Below, one piece after another: positions 44,031 to 54,979 of a stretch of 64,000 nt of DNA. The stretch lies in assembly GCF_011440305.1 (NCBI RefSeq), contig NZ_JAAOIW010000004.1, forward strand, positions 434,001 through 498,000, given 5' to 3'. Under the pieces are notes generated by a model. That model was not told the origin of the DNA. It ran no database searches and saw nothing but the letters and a program-made list of their open reading frames with translations. How positions within the stretch are numbered: the stretch's first letter is position 1; every line of letters starts with the position of its first letter. Position numbers and translations under genes: made by a program. The DNA is from Paenibacillus agricola. GTDB taxonomy: Bacteria; Bacillota; Bacilli; Paenibacillales; NBRC-103111.

Positions 44031-44882
44031 TCAACCTTTGCCTAGAGTTATTTTCTCTACTTTATTTAATTCCTCTTTATTTAATTCCTCGGCCTCTTGC
44101 TCGATCTGGCTGCGCGTAATTGGGGTTACGAAGGATAACTCCTTTTTAAGTGCAACGTTAATTTGCTCGATAGCCTCTTCTCGTTTGCCTTGCTGCTGTA
44201 AGTTTTGGGAATAGTAATAGTAGGGCTCTGCATATTTGGGTGTTTTTAACATCAATTTTTCAAACAGTGGCTGAGCTTCATCGGCTTGTCCCAACAAATG
44301 GTAGTTAAGCGCCAGATTGTCAAGAATGGTCAAGTCGCCTTCATTGTATGTATAAGCTTCAAGATTAAAGGCTAAGGCTTCATTCAAGTCACCATGCAAA
44401 ATTTTAAAATAACCGAGGTTACCGTAGACAAGTGTGTTTTTGTACTCCTCAAATACTTGCTCCAGCAAAATAAGCCCTTCGCTTTTTTTGCCCTGCAGCC
44501 AGTAAGCTGTTGCTAAGTTGCACTGGGCTTGAACACGGGTGTCTCTGCTTTTAGTTGCTTTGATAAGCTGCCCAAGAACCTGCTCGGCCTGGACAGGATC
44601 GCCTGACCTCATCAATAAATAGCCATAACCGATTCGGTGTTTATCCGGGCAAGGCTTGCTTGTAAAAGCTTTTTTGTACCAGACAAGCGCCTTCTGCATC
44701 TCACCCTTAGCAAAAGCACGGCTGCCGATCAGTGCATAAATACTGGAACGCGACGTAAACAGCATAACTCCAACCAATACAAGAATCAGTCCCCAGCCTG
44801 CCAAAACATGAAGATTAAAAGCAATAATAATAACAATAATTAAAGCAATGATAAGTAAAAGCGGTTTAATTAAAGCCTTCAT
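44031..44882 (-). CDS. Membrane-anchored TPR-repeat protein
   Basis: 283 aa. Residues 4-45 form two membrane helices ('LLLIIALIIVIIIAFNLHVLAGWGLILVLVGVMLF'). The cytoplasmic remainder carries at least five TPR-like pairs ('ALVWYKKAFTSKPCPDKHRIGYGYLL', 'PLFEKLMLKTPKYAEPYYYYSQNLQQQGKREEAIEQINVALK'). TPRs mediate protein assembly. AGGAGG precedes the start. Partner unknown. Confidence 0.88.
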   Translation of the reverse strand: MKALIKPLLLIIALIIVIIIAFNLHVLAGWGLILVLVGVMLFTSRSSIYALIGSRAFAKGEMQKALVWYKKAFTSKPCPDKHRIGYGYLLMRSGDPVQAEQVLGQLIKATKSRDTRVQAQCNLATAYWLQGKKSEGLILLEQVFEEYKNTLVYGNLGYFKILHGDLNEALAFNLEAYTYNEGDLTILDNLALNYHLLGQADEAQPLFEKLMLKTPKYAEPYYYYSQNLQQQGKREEAIEQINVALKKELSFVTPITRSQIEQEAEELNKEELNKVEKITLGKG

Positions 44883-45053
44883 GCCGTTCCTCCAAAGCTG
44901 AGCTATTTTTACGGTTAGTATAGCATATTTACCTGTGAAAGACGCTACAATTTACAAAAGGGTTTTTACAGCCTGTGTAGGTAGGATAACCTACATGGAA
45001 AAACTAACTGGTGACATTAGCTACCCATAGCTACTCCCCGGCTTTAATCGGCT

Positions 45054-45461
45054 CTATGCATTAGCCACTTTACCCAGCAAATACACGAGCAGTTGCTGGT
45101 TATGTGAGGAGATCCGGCTTAAGTACTGCTGAAGAAAGCGCTCACGTATTTCCATACCTCTTTGGCATTCCGCCTTGCCCTTCTCCGAAACCTCCACCCA
45201 TACGATACGGCGGTCCTTTTCATCGCGCGACCGGGTGAGCAAGCCAGCTTTCTCCATTCGATCCAGCAAGGTGGTTATCGCTGCAGGCGTTGTCGCCAAA
45301 AATTCTATAAAATCCGAAGGCTTCATTCGATCCCGTACCGTCAACAATTCCAAAACGGTTAACTGGCCTTCTGTTAAGGTTGGAGCCAATTGAACTTCCA
45401 TGTGCATGTGTAAATCCTTCGAAAGCTTCCACCATAGCTTAGCAAATTCCTGGGTTATCAT
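45054..45461 (-). CDS. MarR-family transcriptional regulator
   Basis: 135 aa, typical length. Winged helix: 'QLTVLELLTVRDRMKPSDFIEFLATTPAAITTLLDRMEKAGLLTRSRDEKDRRIVWVEVSEKGK' shows the DxR wing pattern. Ligand pocket between the long outer helices. It stands between the TPR gene (downstream) and a divergent small gene; it may regulate either. The ligand is unknown. Confidence 0.93.
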   Translation of the reverse strand: MITQEFAKLWWKLSKDLHMHMEVQLAPTLTEGQLTVLELLTVRDRMKPSDFIEFLATTPAAITTLLDRMEKAGLLTRSRDEKDRRIVWVEVSEKGKAECQRGMEIRERFLQQYLSRISSHNQQLLVYLLGKVANA

Positions 45462-45662
45462 CTTGCCTCATCACTCCCATTCATACCTCACTTTTCCTCT
45501 AGTATACCATTGGAAATATGCAGTTTAAAGGTTAATACTATAAATACTTTAAGACATTAATCGATAAAAAGATGGAACTTCAGACGCCTTTCAACATATA
45601 GTGCAGCATAGGCATTCGTCTAGCGGCAGAGCTTGTCAGTTCTTGAGAGGAGCGATAATCGT

Positions 45663-45830
45663 ATGGAAACCTGGAAGCAAAACATTGGAAATTTAGCTTT
45701 ACAAAAGGGCATTCTAAACGACCCACAATGGCTCGAACGGTTGGACGATTCGATGCCAGTATGGGCCGTATTAGAGCTGCTGCTGAAACTATCCGATAAG
45801 CTGGAGCCGGAAACGAACAGCTATGATTAA
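45663..45830 (+). CDS. Small hypothetical protein
   Basis: 55 aa from ATG 45663, which has GAGAGGAG (45645-45652) upstream. '[42 protein letters not shown]' is amphipathic-helical. The end overlaps the parC stop by 4 bp, convergently. No domain recognised. Confidence 0.68.
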   Translation: METWKQNIGNLALQKGILNDPQWLERLDDSMPVWAVLELLLKLSDKLEPETNSYD

Positions 45831-48262
45831 TCGGTTTTCATGATATTTGTAATTAAATCAGTTTTGGTAATTGGAATCACTTGCCTACCCGTGGACTTGC
45901 GCTGTTCAATCGGCGTTTTCTCCGATGAAAAGGAAAGTCGGTTGCCGCTTTGCAAAATTGCCGTTAGCAGCAGCTCGTCTTTGACGACAAATGCTTTAAC
46001 AAGGCTCGCACCATTGGGCTTGACTCGTGGCCCTTCTTTAAATTCGAAGGTGAAGATCCCTTTGCCTCCACGCCCTTGGATTGGATAATCAAGAATAAGT
46101 GAGCGCTTCGCGAAGCCAAGGTCGGTCACAATAAGCAGCTCGCCCTCGTCGCCCTTGATCCATTCCGAGCTGACTACTTCATCATCATCCTTCATCTGGA
46201 TGCCACGAACCCCCGCAGCAGCCCTTCCCATCGGGTTCACTTCATTTTCTTTAAACCTTATCGCCATACCTTGCTTCGTGACGAGCATAATATCCTCATC
46301 ATTTGTAGATAGCTTGACTTCAAAAATGGCATCATGGTCGGCAACCTTGCAAGCAACAATACCGATGGAGCGGCTGGTCGCATAATCCTTCAGCTCAGTC
46401 CGTTTGACTTGCCCCTTGCGGGTCACAAACACTAGCGATTTACCTGGATCGGTAAACTCCTTAATCGGAATTACATTGATGATTCGGTCATCCTTAGGTA
46501 CGGGAATAATGTTGACAATCGCCGTGCCGTTTTCCTTCCATTTGTACTCTGGCACGAGATGGACAGGAAGCATGTAATATTGACCTTTTTGCGTAAAAAT
46601 AAGCAGCTTTTGTAAGGTACTGACTTCGAGGAGATGACGTAAATAATCCCCCTCCTTCATACCTGTCTTTTCAATTTCACCGCCTGAGCGCGTGAAGGAG
46701 AGCTTACTGGTCCGTTTAATATAGCCTTCATTAGATAAGCTGATATAAACATCCTCAGCTGTAACCATGACCTCTAGGTTAACCTTAAGCTCATCCACCT
46801 GATCTTGGATATCTGAACGGCGATCAATTCCGTATTTGGTGCGAATTTCTGTCATTTCAGTTTTAATGACGGATAGCAGCTTTTTCTCACTGCCTAGAAT
46901 CGAACGCAAATAAGCAATCGCTTTTTGGACTTCCTTCAATTCCTTCTCGATCGAATGAATCTCCAGATTCGTTAAACGGTACAATTGCAGGATTAGGATC
47001 GCATCCGCCTGGCGCTCTGTAAAGCCGAACATAGCGACCAAATTGTTTTGGGCATCCTGACGATTTTTGGAAGCTTTAATAGCAGCGATCACTTCATCCA
47101 GAATGTTAAGTGCTTTGGCAAGCCCCTCTAGCACTTCCTCGCGGTCAACCGCCTTCTCCAAATCAAACTTGGTGCGGAAAGTGACAACTTCCTTTTGATG
47201 CGCAATGTAGGCCTTCAATATGTCGATTACGCCCAGTTGCCTCGGGGTTTTATTAACAATAGCGACCATATTAAAATTATAGACGACCTGCAGGTCGGTT
47301 TTTTTGAACAAATAAGCAAGAATACCTTGGGCATCGGCTTCCTTTTTCAATTCAACGACGATTCGCAGACCGTTACGGCCGCTTTCATCACGGACAATCG
47401 AGATGCCTTCAATTTTTTTCTCCAAACGAATGTTTTCCATCGCTGTGACTAAGCGCGATTTGACCACTTGAAACGGTATTTCCGTAATCACAATTTGCTG
47501 AAGACCGCCGCGGACCGTTTCGATTTCGGTACGGGAACGTAAATAAATACGTCCTTTGCCGGTGCGAAAAGCATCTCGGATGCCGTCCGAGCCCATAATG
47601 ATGCCACCCGTTGGAAAATCGGGACCTCTCATCACCTTCATCAGCTCTTCAAGCTCTAAATCCGGGTTATCAATTAACGCCATACATGCATCAATAACCT
47701 CACGCAGGTTATGGGACGGAATTTCCGTTGCAAAGCCAGAGGAAATCCCACTAACGCCATTGACCAATAAATTCGGATAACGAGAGGGCAGCACAACAGG
47801 CTCCTTGGTCGAGTTATCAAAATTATCTTTAAAAAGCACTGTGCGCTTCTCAATATCACGCAGTAGCTCCATAGCGATCTCTGACAGGCGAGCCTCTGTA
47901 TAACGCATTGCTGCAGGAGGATCATCATCCATCGAACCCCAGTTGCCATGTCCGTCAATGAGCATGTGGCCCATTTTCCAAGGCTGCGCCATCCGCACCA
48001 TCCCATCATAAATGGAGGAATCACCATGCGGGTGATAGTTGCCCATCACGTCGCCAACGGTTTTGGCGGATTTGCGATACATCTTGTCCGGCGAATTGCC
48101 TGCATCGTACATAGCGTAAAGAATACGTCGCTGAACCGGCTTTAAGCCATCCCGCACATCAGGAATCGCGCGGTCTTGTATAATATATTTGGAGTAGCGA
48201 CCGAATCGGTCGCCTACCACTTCTTCTAAAAATGCGGGTAAAAACTTCTCAGGTATCGTCAC
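45827..48262 (-). CDS. parC: DNA topoisomerase IV subunit A
   Basis: 811 aa, GTG start with GAGGAG upstream. Winged-helix region with catalytic Tyr in '[18 protein letters not shown]', '[18 protein letters not shown]', and a C-terminal set of six beta-pinwheel repeats ('[11 protein letters not shown]', '[12 protein letters not shown]', '[23 protein letters not shown]', '[21 protein letters not shown]'). Decatenates and segregates chromosomes. 7 bp after parE. The pinwheel lacks a GyrA-box, consistent with ParC. Confidence 0.96.
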   Translation of the reverse strand: MTIPEKFLPAFLEEVVGDRFGRYSKYIIQDRAIPDVRDGLKPVQRRILYAMYDAGNSPDKMYRKSAKTVGDVMGNYHPHGDSSIYDGMVRMAQPWKMGHMLIDGHGNWGSMDDDPPAAMRYTEARLSEIAMELLRDIEKRTVLFKDNFDNSTKEPVVLPSRYPNLLVNGVSGISSGFATEIPSHNLREVIDACMALIDNPDLELEELMKVMRGPDFPTGGIIMGSDGIRDAFRTGKGRIYLRSRTEIETVRGGLQQIVITEIPFQVVKSRLVTAMENIRLEKKIEGISIVRDESGRNGLRIVVELKKEADAQGILAYLFKKTDLQVVYNFNMVAIVNKTPRQLGVIDILKAYIAHQKEVVTFRTKFDLEKAVDREEVLEGLAKALNILDEVIAAIKASKNRQDAQNNLVAMFGFTERQADAILILQLYRLTNLEIHSIEKELKEVQKAIAYLRSILGSEKKLLSVIKTEMTEIRTKYGIDRRSDIQDQVDELKVNLEVMVTAEDVYISLSNEGYIKRTSKLSFTRSGGEIEKTGMKEGDYLRHLLEVSTLQKLLIFTQKGQYYMLPVHLVPEYKWKENGTAIVNIIPVPKDDRIINVIPIKEFTDPGKSLVFVTRKGQVKRTELKDYATSRSIGIVACKVADHDAIFEVKLSTNDEDIMLVTKQGMAIRFKENEVNPMGRAAAGVRGIQMKDDDEVVSSEWIKGDEGELLIVTDLGFAKRSLILDYPIQGRGGKGIFTFEFKEGPRVKPNGASLVKAFVVKDELLLTAILQSGNRLSFSSEKTPIEQRKSTGRQVIPITKTDLITNIMKTD

Positions 48263-48269
48263 TTTTTAT

Positions 48270-50243
48270 CTACTCCTCGAACTCGGTAAAGTCGACATTC
48301 TCGATAATCCAGCGCTTGCGCGGGTCCACTTTGTCCCCCATCAGCGTGGATACACGCCTTTCGGCTTTGGCCGCGTCCTCAATCTGCACTTGTAATAAAA
48401 TTCTCGTCTCCGGATCCATCGTCGTTTCCCACAGCTGGATCGGATTCATTTCACCCAAACCCTTGTAGCGCTGCAGCTCGACGCCTTTGCCTAACGTTTT
48501 GGTCAGTTTGTTCAATTCATCGTCTGTCCATGCATAACGTACAGAGCTATTTTTGCCTGACTTCTTCGTTACCTTATATAAGGGCGGCTGGGCGATATAA
48601 ATCTTGCCTGCATCAATTAAAGGCTTCATATACCGATAAAAGAAAGTCAGCAAGAGCACTTGAATATGCGCACCATCCGTATCCGCATCCGTCATAATGA
48701 TGATTTTGCCATAATTACTTTCGCTAACATCAAATTCAGGACCAACACCAGCCCCGATCGCCGCAATAACTGCCTTATACTCGTCGTTCTTCATAATATC
48801 AGGGAGCTTGGCTTTCTCGGGGTTCATGGGCTTGCCCTTCAATGGCAATATCGCCTGATGCTTGGAATCGCGCCCTTGCTTGGCCGATCCTCCTGCCGAA
48901 TCTCCTTCAACGATGAATAGCTCATTACGCTGGTGATCCTTCGATTGTGCGGGTGTCAGCTTGCCGCCCAAATTCGAGCTTTCGCTCTTGCCCTTCTTGC
49001 CGCTGCGTATTTCCTCACGTGCTTTACGTGCTGCTTCGCGTGCTCTCGCAGACAAGACGGCTTTTTTCATAATCATTTGGGCTGTCTGTGGATTTTCCTC
49101 GAGAAACACAGCCATCTTCTCGGATACGATCGAATCGACAACGCCGCGGGCGGATGAACTGCCCAACTGGTCCTTAGTCTGGCCGACGAATTCAACCTCG
49201 CCCATCTTGATGTTAATTACAACCATCATGCCTTCGCGTAAATCCGTACCGTCGAGGTTTTTATCTTTTTCCTTCAATGCCCCTGTCTTACGTGCATAAT
49301 CATTCATTACGCGAGTGTAGGCCGTCTTAAAGCCCGTTTCATGCGTACCGCCACCACGGGTCGGAATCGAGTTCACGAAGGAAACTAATGTTTCCGTATA
49401 GCCATCGTTATATTGCAGCGCGATCTCTACCTCGATATCTTCCTTCTCGGAGGCAAAATGGATCACTTCATGCAGTACCGTCTTTTCCTCATTCAGGAAA
49501 GCGACGAACTGGCTGGCTCCGCCTTCATATTGGAAAGTCTCCTGCTTGTCGCTTCGCTCGTCCTTTAAGGAAACCTGAAGGCCCGAGTTCAGAAAAGCGA
49601 TTTCCTGTAATCGCTCATACAATGAATCGTAATTAACCGCGATTCCCGCCTGGAACACTCTTTTATCAGGCTTGAAGGTTACCTTCGTACCGGTTTGCCT
49701 TGTATTGCCAAGCACCTCAAGTCCGCCTACTGGCTCACCCACGTGCTCAATGCCTTTATCATCCACCCAGTATTCGAAGCGTTGCTTATGGGTCTTGCCA
49801 TCACGATAAATAATAACCTCAAGCCACTCAGACAACGCATTCGTTACCGAAGCACCGACACCATGCAGACCTCCGGATTTTTTATAGCCCGAGCCACCGA
49901 ATTTACCGCCAGCATGGAGGATCGTGAATACCACCTGTGGTGTTGGAATTCCTGTTTTATGCATCCCGGTTGGAATGCCCCGGCCGTTATCTTGTACAGT
50001 TATCGATTGATCCTTATGGATCGTTACGTCAATTTTCGAACAATATTTCGCTAAATGCTCATCCACCGAATTATCTACGATTTCCCATACCAAATGATGC
50101 AATCCAGAAGCGCTAGTGCTCCCTATATACATACCCGGTCTTTTACGGACCGCCACAAGCCCTTCCAGCACTTGAATATCGTCTGCGTCATAATCCGTCC
50201 GCGTGGTTGTTTTGTTTGGAATTATATCCAGTTGCTCCGCCAT
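48270..50243 (-). CDS. parE: DNA topoisomerase IV subunit B
   Basis: 657 aa. GHKL ATPase ('WEIVDNSVDEHLA', 'DNGRGIPTGMHKTG', 'KSGGLHGVGASVTNALSEW'), Toprim domain with 'FIVEGDSAGGSAKQGRD' and 'TDADTDGAHI', and the C-terminal 'RYKGLGEMNPIQLWETTMDPETR'. The ParE rather than GyrB call is supported by the adjacent ParC. ATP-driven subunit of topoisomerase IV and a fluoroquinolone/novobiocin target. Confidence 0.95.
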   Translation of the reverse strand: MAEQLDIIPNKTTTRTDYDADDIQVLEGLVAVRKRPGMYIGSTSASGLHHLVWEIVDNSVDEHLAKYCSKIDVTIHKDQSITVQDNGRGIPTGMHKTGIPTPQVVFTILHAGGKFGGSGYKKSGGLHGVGASVTNALSEWLEVIIYRDGKTHKQRFEYWVDDKGIEHVGEPVGGLEVLGNTRQTGTKVTFKPDKRVFQAGIAVNYDSLYERLQEIAFLNSGLQVSLKDERSDKQETFQYEGGASQFVAFLNEEKTVLHEVIHFASEKEDIEVEIALQYNDGYTETLVSFVNSIPTRGGGTHETGFKTAYTRVMNDYARKTGALKEKDKNLDGTDLREGMMVVINIKMGEVEFVGQTKDQLGSSSARGVVDSIVSEKMAVFLEENPQTAQMIMKKAVLSARAREAARKAREEIRSGKKGKSESSNLGGKLTPAQSKDHQRNELFIVEGDSAGGSAKQGRDSKHQAILPLKGKPMNPEKAKLPDIMKNDEYKAVIAAIGAGVGPEFDVSESNYGKIIIMTDADTDGAHIQVLLLTFFYRYMKPLIDAGKIYIAQPPLYKVTKKSGKNSSVRYAWTDDELNKLTKTLGKGVELQRYKGLGEMNPIQLWETTMDPETRILLQVQIEDAAKAERRVSTLMGDKVDPRKRWIIENVDFTEFEE

Positions 50244-50354
50244 CGCAGCCTCCCCATATTCTTAAAGCTCCAGATTTTGCGCATATACCGCTATTTATTC
50301 ATGCCACACATGCGCATATCTGGTTTCTATTGTGCATTATAACATCTCACGTTA

Positions 50355-51356
50355 TTAGTTCAACACATCTTTTTTCGTGAATACCGCAAAGGAGGCAATT
50401 ACGGAGGCAAGTCCCCAAACCGTAAGCACCATCAATGAAAAGGATAAATTCATCCCTTTGATCGGCGGCATACTGCCTGTCAAGTAATCTGTAAGCCGCA
50501 AATTAACCATAAATAAATATTTGGCCGTCTCCCAAGAAGACACCATATTGGTCAAAATAGTACCTGAAATTAATACCGCCAGCATCAAGCCCATGCCTGC
50601 TGCTGTGCTGCGTACCATGACAGAAACCATCAGTGACATAATCGCTACGATCAGTGCAGAATACCAGACCAAGCCAAATTCCATAATTAAATATAACCAT
50701 TGCTCTACAGGCCGGACAAATGTCGTGTCCACCTCGGAGCCAATAATGTTAAACCCGAAAAACACTGGCATATCCCAGCCGCCATACCCAAAGAAAAGCC
50801 CCGATATAAGATAACAAAGCAGCCCAGTGCTAATAACAACTAACGAGGTAAATAACACGAGGCTAATGAGCTTGCTCATTAACACCTTCCATCGCTGGAC
50901 GGGGCGGGTTAGCAGCAGCTTGATTGTCCCTGTAGAATGCTCGGAGGAAACCAAGTCGGACGCAATCACCATAATCATCAGCGGAATAAACAAGCCTACT
51001 GCATTTTTAATAAATTCTCTTGTAAAGGTTACCCCGTTCGGCTCAGCAGGATTCACATCTTTATCCAAGTAATATTGGGCAAGCTTAACCTCGACCCTGC
51101 GAAATTGCTTCCATTCCTCGGGAACACGTGCGCTCCCGATACTTCGCGTATAGTCGACGATCTTTTGCCGTTGCTCAGCCCGCCAATCATTGGTTCCGAA
51201 TTGCTTCAGGTTATTTTGTGCGACCTTCATCTGCGCATACGTAAACATCGGGATTAACGCCGCCAAAATGAGCAAAACCACGAGCAAACGCTTCTTTTTC
51301 AAAATTTTAATACATTCATTTACCACTAACGGATATAAACTAACCAATGCGCTCAC
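50355..51356 (-). CDS. ABC-2 type transporter permease
   Basis: 333 aa. N-terminal helix (residues 24-42), a 90-residue external loop, then five more helices. 'STGTIKLLLTRPVQRWKVLMSKLISL' is the ABC-2 signature of lantibiotic/bacitracin-type exporters. Overlaps the ATPase gene by 17 bp. Substrate unknown. Confidence 0.9.
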   Translation of the reverse strand: MSALVSLYPLVVNECIKILKKKRLLVVLLILAALIPMFTYAQMKVAQNNLKQFGTNDWRAEQRQKIVDYTRSIGSARVPEEWKQFRRVEVKLAQYYLDKDVNPAEPNGVTFTREFIKNAVGLFIPLMIMVIASDLVSSEHSTGTIKLLLTRPVQRWKVLMSKLISLVLFTSLVVISTGLLCYLISGLFFGYGGWDMPVFFGFNIIGSEVDTTFVRPVEQWLYLIMEFGLVWYSALIVAIMSLMVSVMVRSTAAGMGLMLAVLISGTILTNMVSSWETAKYLFMVNLRLTDYLTGSMPPIKGMNLSFSLMVLTVWGLASVIASFAVFTKKDVLN

Positions 51357-52296
51357 CCTCCGTTAAGCTCAAAAATAAATCTTCCAGTGTCGGGCTTTTC
51401 GTCTCCACACCATATAGGAGCACACCGGCGACTGCCAATTTTTTTGTTATTGCCGGAATATCCTCTGCACGAAGCTGCGTAATAATGCTCGCCATCTGAA
51501 GCTCTTTATCCTCTACAGCGGCTTCTTCGGTCTGCAGCACCAGTACGTCTGGCTCCGTCTGCAGGATCGTCAATGCTAAATTCAAAGGGGATACCCGCCA
51601 AATTACGCGGCTCGCCGATTCATCGATCAATGCATCCACTTCCCCTACCTTAATGACCTCACCATGGCTAATAATGGCGACACGGTCGCACATTTGCTGG
51701 ATTTCACTAAGCAGATGGCTGGATACGAACAAGCTAAGGCCTGTCCTTGCCAGCTGCTGGATAAATTCACGCATTTCCTTAATACCTTGAGGATCCAAGC
51801 CATTGGTGGGCTCGTCCAATATAAGCAGCTTTGGGCTGTTCAACAGTGCTTGGGCGATACCCAGCCGCTGCCGCATACCCAACGAATAGGTTCGCACCTT
51901 ATCGCGTATCCGCACATCCATACCGACGATATCCACAACCTCCTGGATTCGTTTATCGCCCACTCCCGGTAGCATACGGGCAAAATGCTCCAGATTCTCC
52001 CAGCCGCTCAAATACGAATAAAGCTCGGGATTTTCTACGATACAGCCCACATATTGCAGCGCTTGGTTATGTTGCTTATGCACATCATAGCCGCAAATCG
52101 TAATCGTGCCCTCCGTTGGCGCAATGAGGTCAACAAGCATCCTTATCGTAGTTGTTTTACCAGAGCCATTGGGTCCAAGAAACCCAAATATTTCACCTGC
52201 GTACACTTCAAAGGAGATGCCTTTTATTATTTCTTTTCTTTTGATCGATTTCTTTACATTTTTGACCGATAAGACCACTTCTTTAGTTTTCTCCAT
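51340..52296 (-). CDS. ABC transporter ATP-binding protein
   Basis: 318 aa. Walker A 'GPNGSGKTTT', signature 'YSLGMRQRLGIA', Walker B 'LLILDEPTNGLD', H-loop 'LFVSSHL'. A C-terminal extension of about 95 residues past the core is typical of the BcrA/CcmA group. Powers the permease that follows. Confidence 0.95.
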   Translation of the reverse strand: MEKTKEVVLSVKNVKKSIKRKEIIKGISFEVYAGEIFGFLGPNGSGKTTTIRMLVDLIAPTEGTITICGYDVHKQHNQALQYVGCIVENPELYSYLSGWENLEHFARMLPGVGDKRIQEVVDIVGMDVRIRDKVRTYSLGMRQRLGIAQALLNSPKLLILDEPTNGLDPQGIKEMREFIQQLARTGLSLFVSSHLLSEIQQMCDRVAIISHGEVIKVGEVDALIDESASRVIWRVSPLNLALTILQTEPDVLVLQTEEAAVEDKELQMASIITQLRAEDIPAITKKLAVAGVLLYGVETKSPTLEDLFLSLTEGERIG

Positions 52297-52369
52297 ATGT
52301 TCACCTCTCTAGACCCATTTTTCGCCTATGCTGTTAGTACCTGCCCGTACCGGCTACCTTAGGATATAG

Positions 52370-53194
52370 TTAATTCACGACCTGCGTAATCCGTTCCGCA
52401 ATTCGTTCGTATCCATCCTGATTAGGGTGAAAATGATCCGTGTACAAATATTTATTCAAATTCAGCTCAAACAAATCCGAGGTGGGTACGACGATAACAT
52501 TCGGGTAGCGGTGGGCAATTTCAAAGGCGGCTGCATTCCATTTTTGAATAACCAAAGACCCTTGGCGCGAAGGATCCATATCCAGAAATGGATGATATAA
52601 GCCTACATACACGATAGTTGCCGTGGTATTCAGCTTGGCGATCCGGTCCATGATTTCCTCTAGCCGCTTCAGCGCCTCCGGCATCCGATCCTCAGCACCC
52701 TTTGGATTAAAGCCTTCGTCTCCAGCCGTGTCCATTACACCTTGTCCGCCTTCAAATAAATCATTGCCGCCCGCTGTGAACAGGATCAAATCCGCTTGGG
52801 ACAAGGAAGCCCCAATATCCTTTTTGGCATCCATATCCTTCAATATGTCATACGTCCGAAAGCCGGGAATGGCAAAATTATTAAAAATAAAAACAGGCTT
52901 GCCCAGCTGCTTTTCAAGCTTTTCCTTCGTCTGACCCACATAACCACGCCCTGATAAATCACCGGTGCCCGCAGTTAATGAATCACCGAACGCTACGATT
53001 TGAATTTTCTCTTTGGTCGCCAATGGCGATTCTTTAGGTTTCATCGTTTCCCCCGGAGACACAAGTTCACTATTAGTGGCAAGCGTCGGAAAAATAATCT
53101 GGTTGATTGCATATACAAAACCGAACATGCAAATAAGTGTCGACAGCAAAGCGGCCAACCCGACCGTCCGCCATAAAAATCGAGTGGATAACAA
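52370..53194 (-). CDS. SGNH/GDSL-family lipase-like hydrolase
   Basis: 274 aa from a TTG at 53194 with GGAGG 7 bases upstream; the frame opens at TTG 53224. One N-terminal membrane helix anchors an external catalytic domain. Block I 'VAFGDSLTAGTGDLSGRGYV', block III 'FTAGGNDLF' and block V 'DHFHPNQDGYERIA' give the Ser-Asn-Asp/His set. It may deacylate lipids or wall polysaccharides. Confidence 0.92.
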   Translation of the reverse strand: MLSTRFLWRTVGLAALLSTLICMFGFVYAINQIIFPTLATNSELVSPGETMKPKESPLATKEKIQIVAFGDSLTAGTGDLSGRGYVGQTKEKLEKQLGKPVFIFNNFAIPGFRTYDILKDMDAKKDIGASLSQADLILFTAGGNDLFEGGQGVMDTAGDEGFNPKGAEDRMPEALKRLEEIMDRIAKLNTTATIVYVGLYHPFLDMDPSRQGSLVIQKWNAAAFEIAHRYPNVIVVPTSDLFELNLNKYLYTDHFHPNQDGYERIAERITQVVN

Positions 53195-53286
53195 AACGAC
53201 TCCTCCCCCTTCTGTATTCGTCAATCGATTAGGACTCCATTTTAGAGTAGCGGTTCACGAGAGAATTTGCAAATCCATGTCAAATA

Positions 53287-53313
53287 GACCGAAACCTAAG
53301 GGTTATCGGTCTT
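53287..53313 (-). terminator. Hairpin between the M23 and SGNH genes
   Basis: Read on the minus strand: AGACCGATAACC / GGTTTCGGTCT with a CTTA loop and a weak T-rich tail. Probably a partial terminator. Confidence 0.5.
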
Positions 53314-53344
53314 CTGTAGCTAGGATTGGAATCTCCCTTAAGCC

Positions 53345-54718
53345 TTAACTCGCTTGACTCAGAAAATCCAGTGGGTTTTCCTGCTTATCACCTTTGCGGA
53401 TTTCAAAATGCAGATGCACCCCCGTTGCCTGCCCTGTATCGCCCATAATCCCGATTTTGTCCCCTTTTTGTATACGTTCGTCTACATCTACAGAAATTTT
53501 ACTTAAATGCCCATAAAGTGTGCTGTAGCCATTGTGATGGTCAATGATGATACAGTTGCCGTAGCCCGTTTTCCAGCCAGCAAAGCTAACTGAGCCATGA
53601 TCCGATGCCATAATGCCCGATTGCTCGGATTGAAGATCCATGCCTGGGTGGAAGCCGCCCCAGCGAGAGCCATATCCACTCGTCAGTTTAGCTCTATATA
53701 CGGGCCAGACAAATTGGCCATTGCCAATGCCCGGAATGCGCTTAGTCCCTTTTTTCACAAGGGCTTGTGTGGCGGGGCGGACGATTGTTTCTTCAATCTG
53801 TTCTTCTCGAATAAGTTCCCCATCAATTCTTGTCGTTTGGATTTTCATTTGTTTGAGCCCAGGGACACCGGCCGTGACCACTTCTTGGACTCCGGTCGCC
53901 AAAGCAGCATCCTCGATATATTCGTTGTTAAACGGAACTTCTGCAGATACGATCCGCTGCTCAATCGTTTTAAGAGACAGTAACGGCCGTAGTACCGTTA
54001 AATCCAATTCTTCGCCAATTTGCAGCTTATGATGGGCAACTTGAGGATTATTGCTATAAATAACCGCTTGATCCAGCTTAAATTTGGCAGCAATGCAAGA
54101 TACACAATCCCCGGGCAGCACCTTGTACAATACGGGCAAGCTTTCACCAGCAGCTAGTTTATTTAATAGAGCTTCCTCATCCGAGACTGCTTCAGTGCCC
54201 ACATCCATAGCGGTGAGCTCAATTTGCTGGACGAACTGTACCTCGTGGAGGAGCTCTTGCTCGACGAGCCTTGGCAGTTCCCTTCCCTGATCAACCGTTA
54301 AAATATGGACAGCAGCCTTGCTGGCAATTGGATATGCATCTCCATCTGTATCTGCATATACTTTCGCTTCCTCAGCTGTGACTGCACCCGCAATCTTGCC
54401 TTGAGCAGCTAGAGCAGCGACTTTATCCTGCTTGTACCGTTCCAATAAAGCCATGGCAGCCGCTTCGTTTCTGACCATACCCAGTGGCTTGCCATCAATC
54501 CGAATCTGGATGCCGCGCTTATTATCCTCCCGCATCTTGTCCAATTCTTCGTTTATCGCCTCTTCATTGGCAAGTCCCTTAACCGGCTGGTTTAGCTGCT
54601 TCTGCTCATCCTTTCGGCTATCAATTACATGAAACCAGCCAAGCATAATAAGCATAGCCAAGCAGGTACAGCCCACCCATAACCTTGTGAATTTATTCCA
54701 GCTTGTTGTGTAATCCAC
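53345..54718 (-). CDS. M23 family endopeptidase with LysM and G5 domains
   Basis: 457 aa. N-terminal membrane anchor (about 13-29). LysM-like domain around 198-245 ('YKVLPGDCVSCIAAKFKLDQAVIYSNNPQV'), a G5 domain around 250-325 ('EQRIVSAEVPFNNEYIEDAAL', 'VVTAGVPGLKQMKIQTTRIDGEL'), and a C-terminal M23 peptidase ('HPGMDLQS', 'YGNCIIIDHHNGYSTLYGHLS', 'GVHLHFEIRK'). Peptidoglycan-cleaving metallopeptidase on the outside of the cell, likely in wall growth or sporulation. Confidence 0.94.
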   Translation of the reverse strand: MDYTTSWNKFTRLWVGCTCLAMLIMLGWFHVIDSRKDEQKQLNQPVKGLANEEAINEELDKMREDNKRGIQIRIDGKPLGMVRNEAAAMALLERYKQDKVAALAAQGKIAGAVTAEEAKVYADTDGDAYPIASKAAVHILTVDQGRELPRLVEQELLHEVQFVQQIELTAMDVGTEAVSDEEALLNKLAAGESLPVLYKVLPGDCVSCIAAKFKLDQAVIYSNNPQVAHHKLQIGEELDLTVLRPLLSLKTIEQRIVSAEVPFNNEYIEDAALATGVQEVVTAGVPGLKQMKIQTTRIDGELIREEQIEETIVRPATQALVKKGTKRIPGIGNGQFVWPVYRAKLTSGYGSRWGGFHPGMDLQSEQSGIMASDHGSVSFAGWKTGYGNCIIIDHHNGYSTLYGHLSKISVDVDERIQKGDKIGIMGDTGQATGVHLHFEIRKGDKQENPLDFLSQAS

Positions 54719-54865
54719 TTGTACCTCCCGTTTGTGCGGTGTAATGGTGGAGAGTAAACAACCTTTGTTAGTTTATTCAGGCAGTTTGCTAAATAGCACA
54801 ACATTATTGGGCAAAACCCTACAGCGGGCTTTGGCAAGGACTTGGATATGTGGCTTCCGAATCTC

Positions 54866-54901
54866 TAAAAAAAAAGGCACCCCGCAAAGGGCGCCTTTCC
54901 T
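54866..54901 (-). terminator. Terminator of bshC-ahcY
   Basis: Read on the minus strand: AAAGGCGCCC / GGGTGCCTTT around a short loop, then a run of nine Ts. About 75 bp after the ahcY stop. Confidence 0.85.
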
Positions 54902-54979
54902 GAATATGGCCAAGCTTGGAGAACATCCGAATAATTTCCGAATGAATAAGCGAGCTTGCAGATTGGGTGATCCCCTAAA

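Noticed and set aside
53640-54032. 130-aa plus-strand open frame inside the M23 peptidase gene
   Set aside because: Antisense shadow of a gene with clear M23, LysM and G5 motifs.
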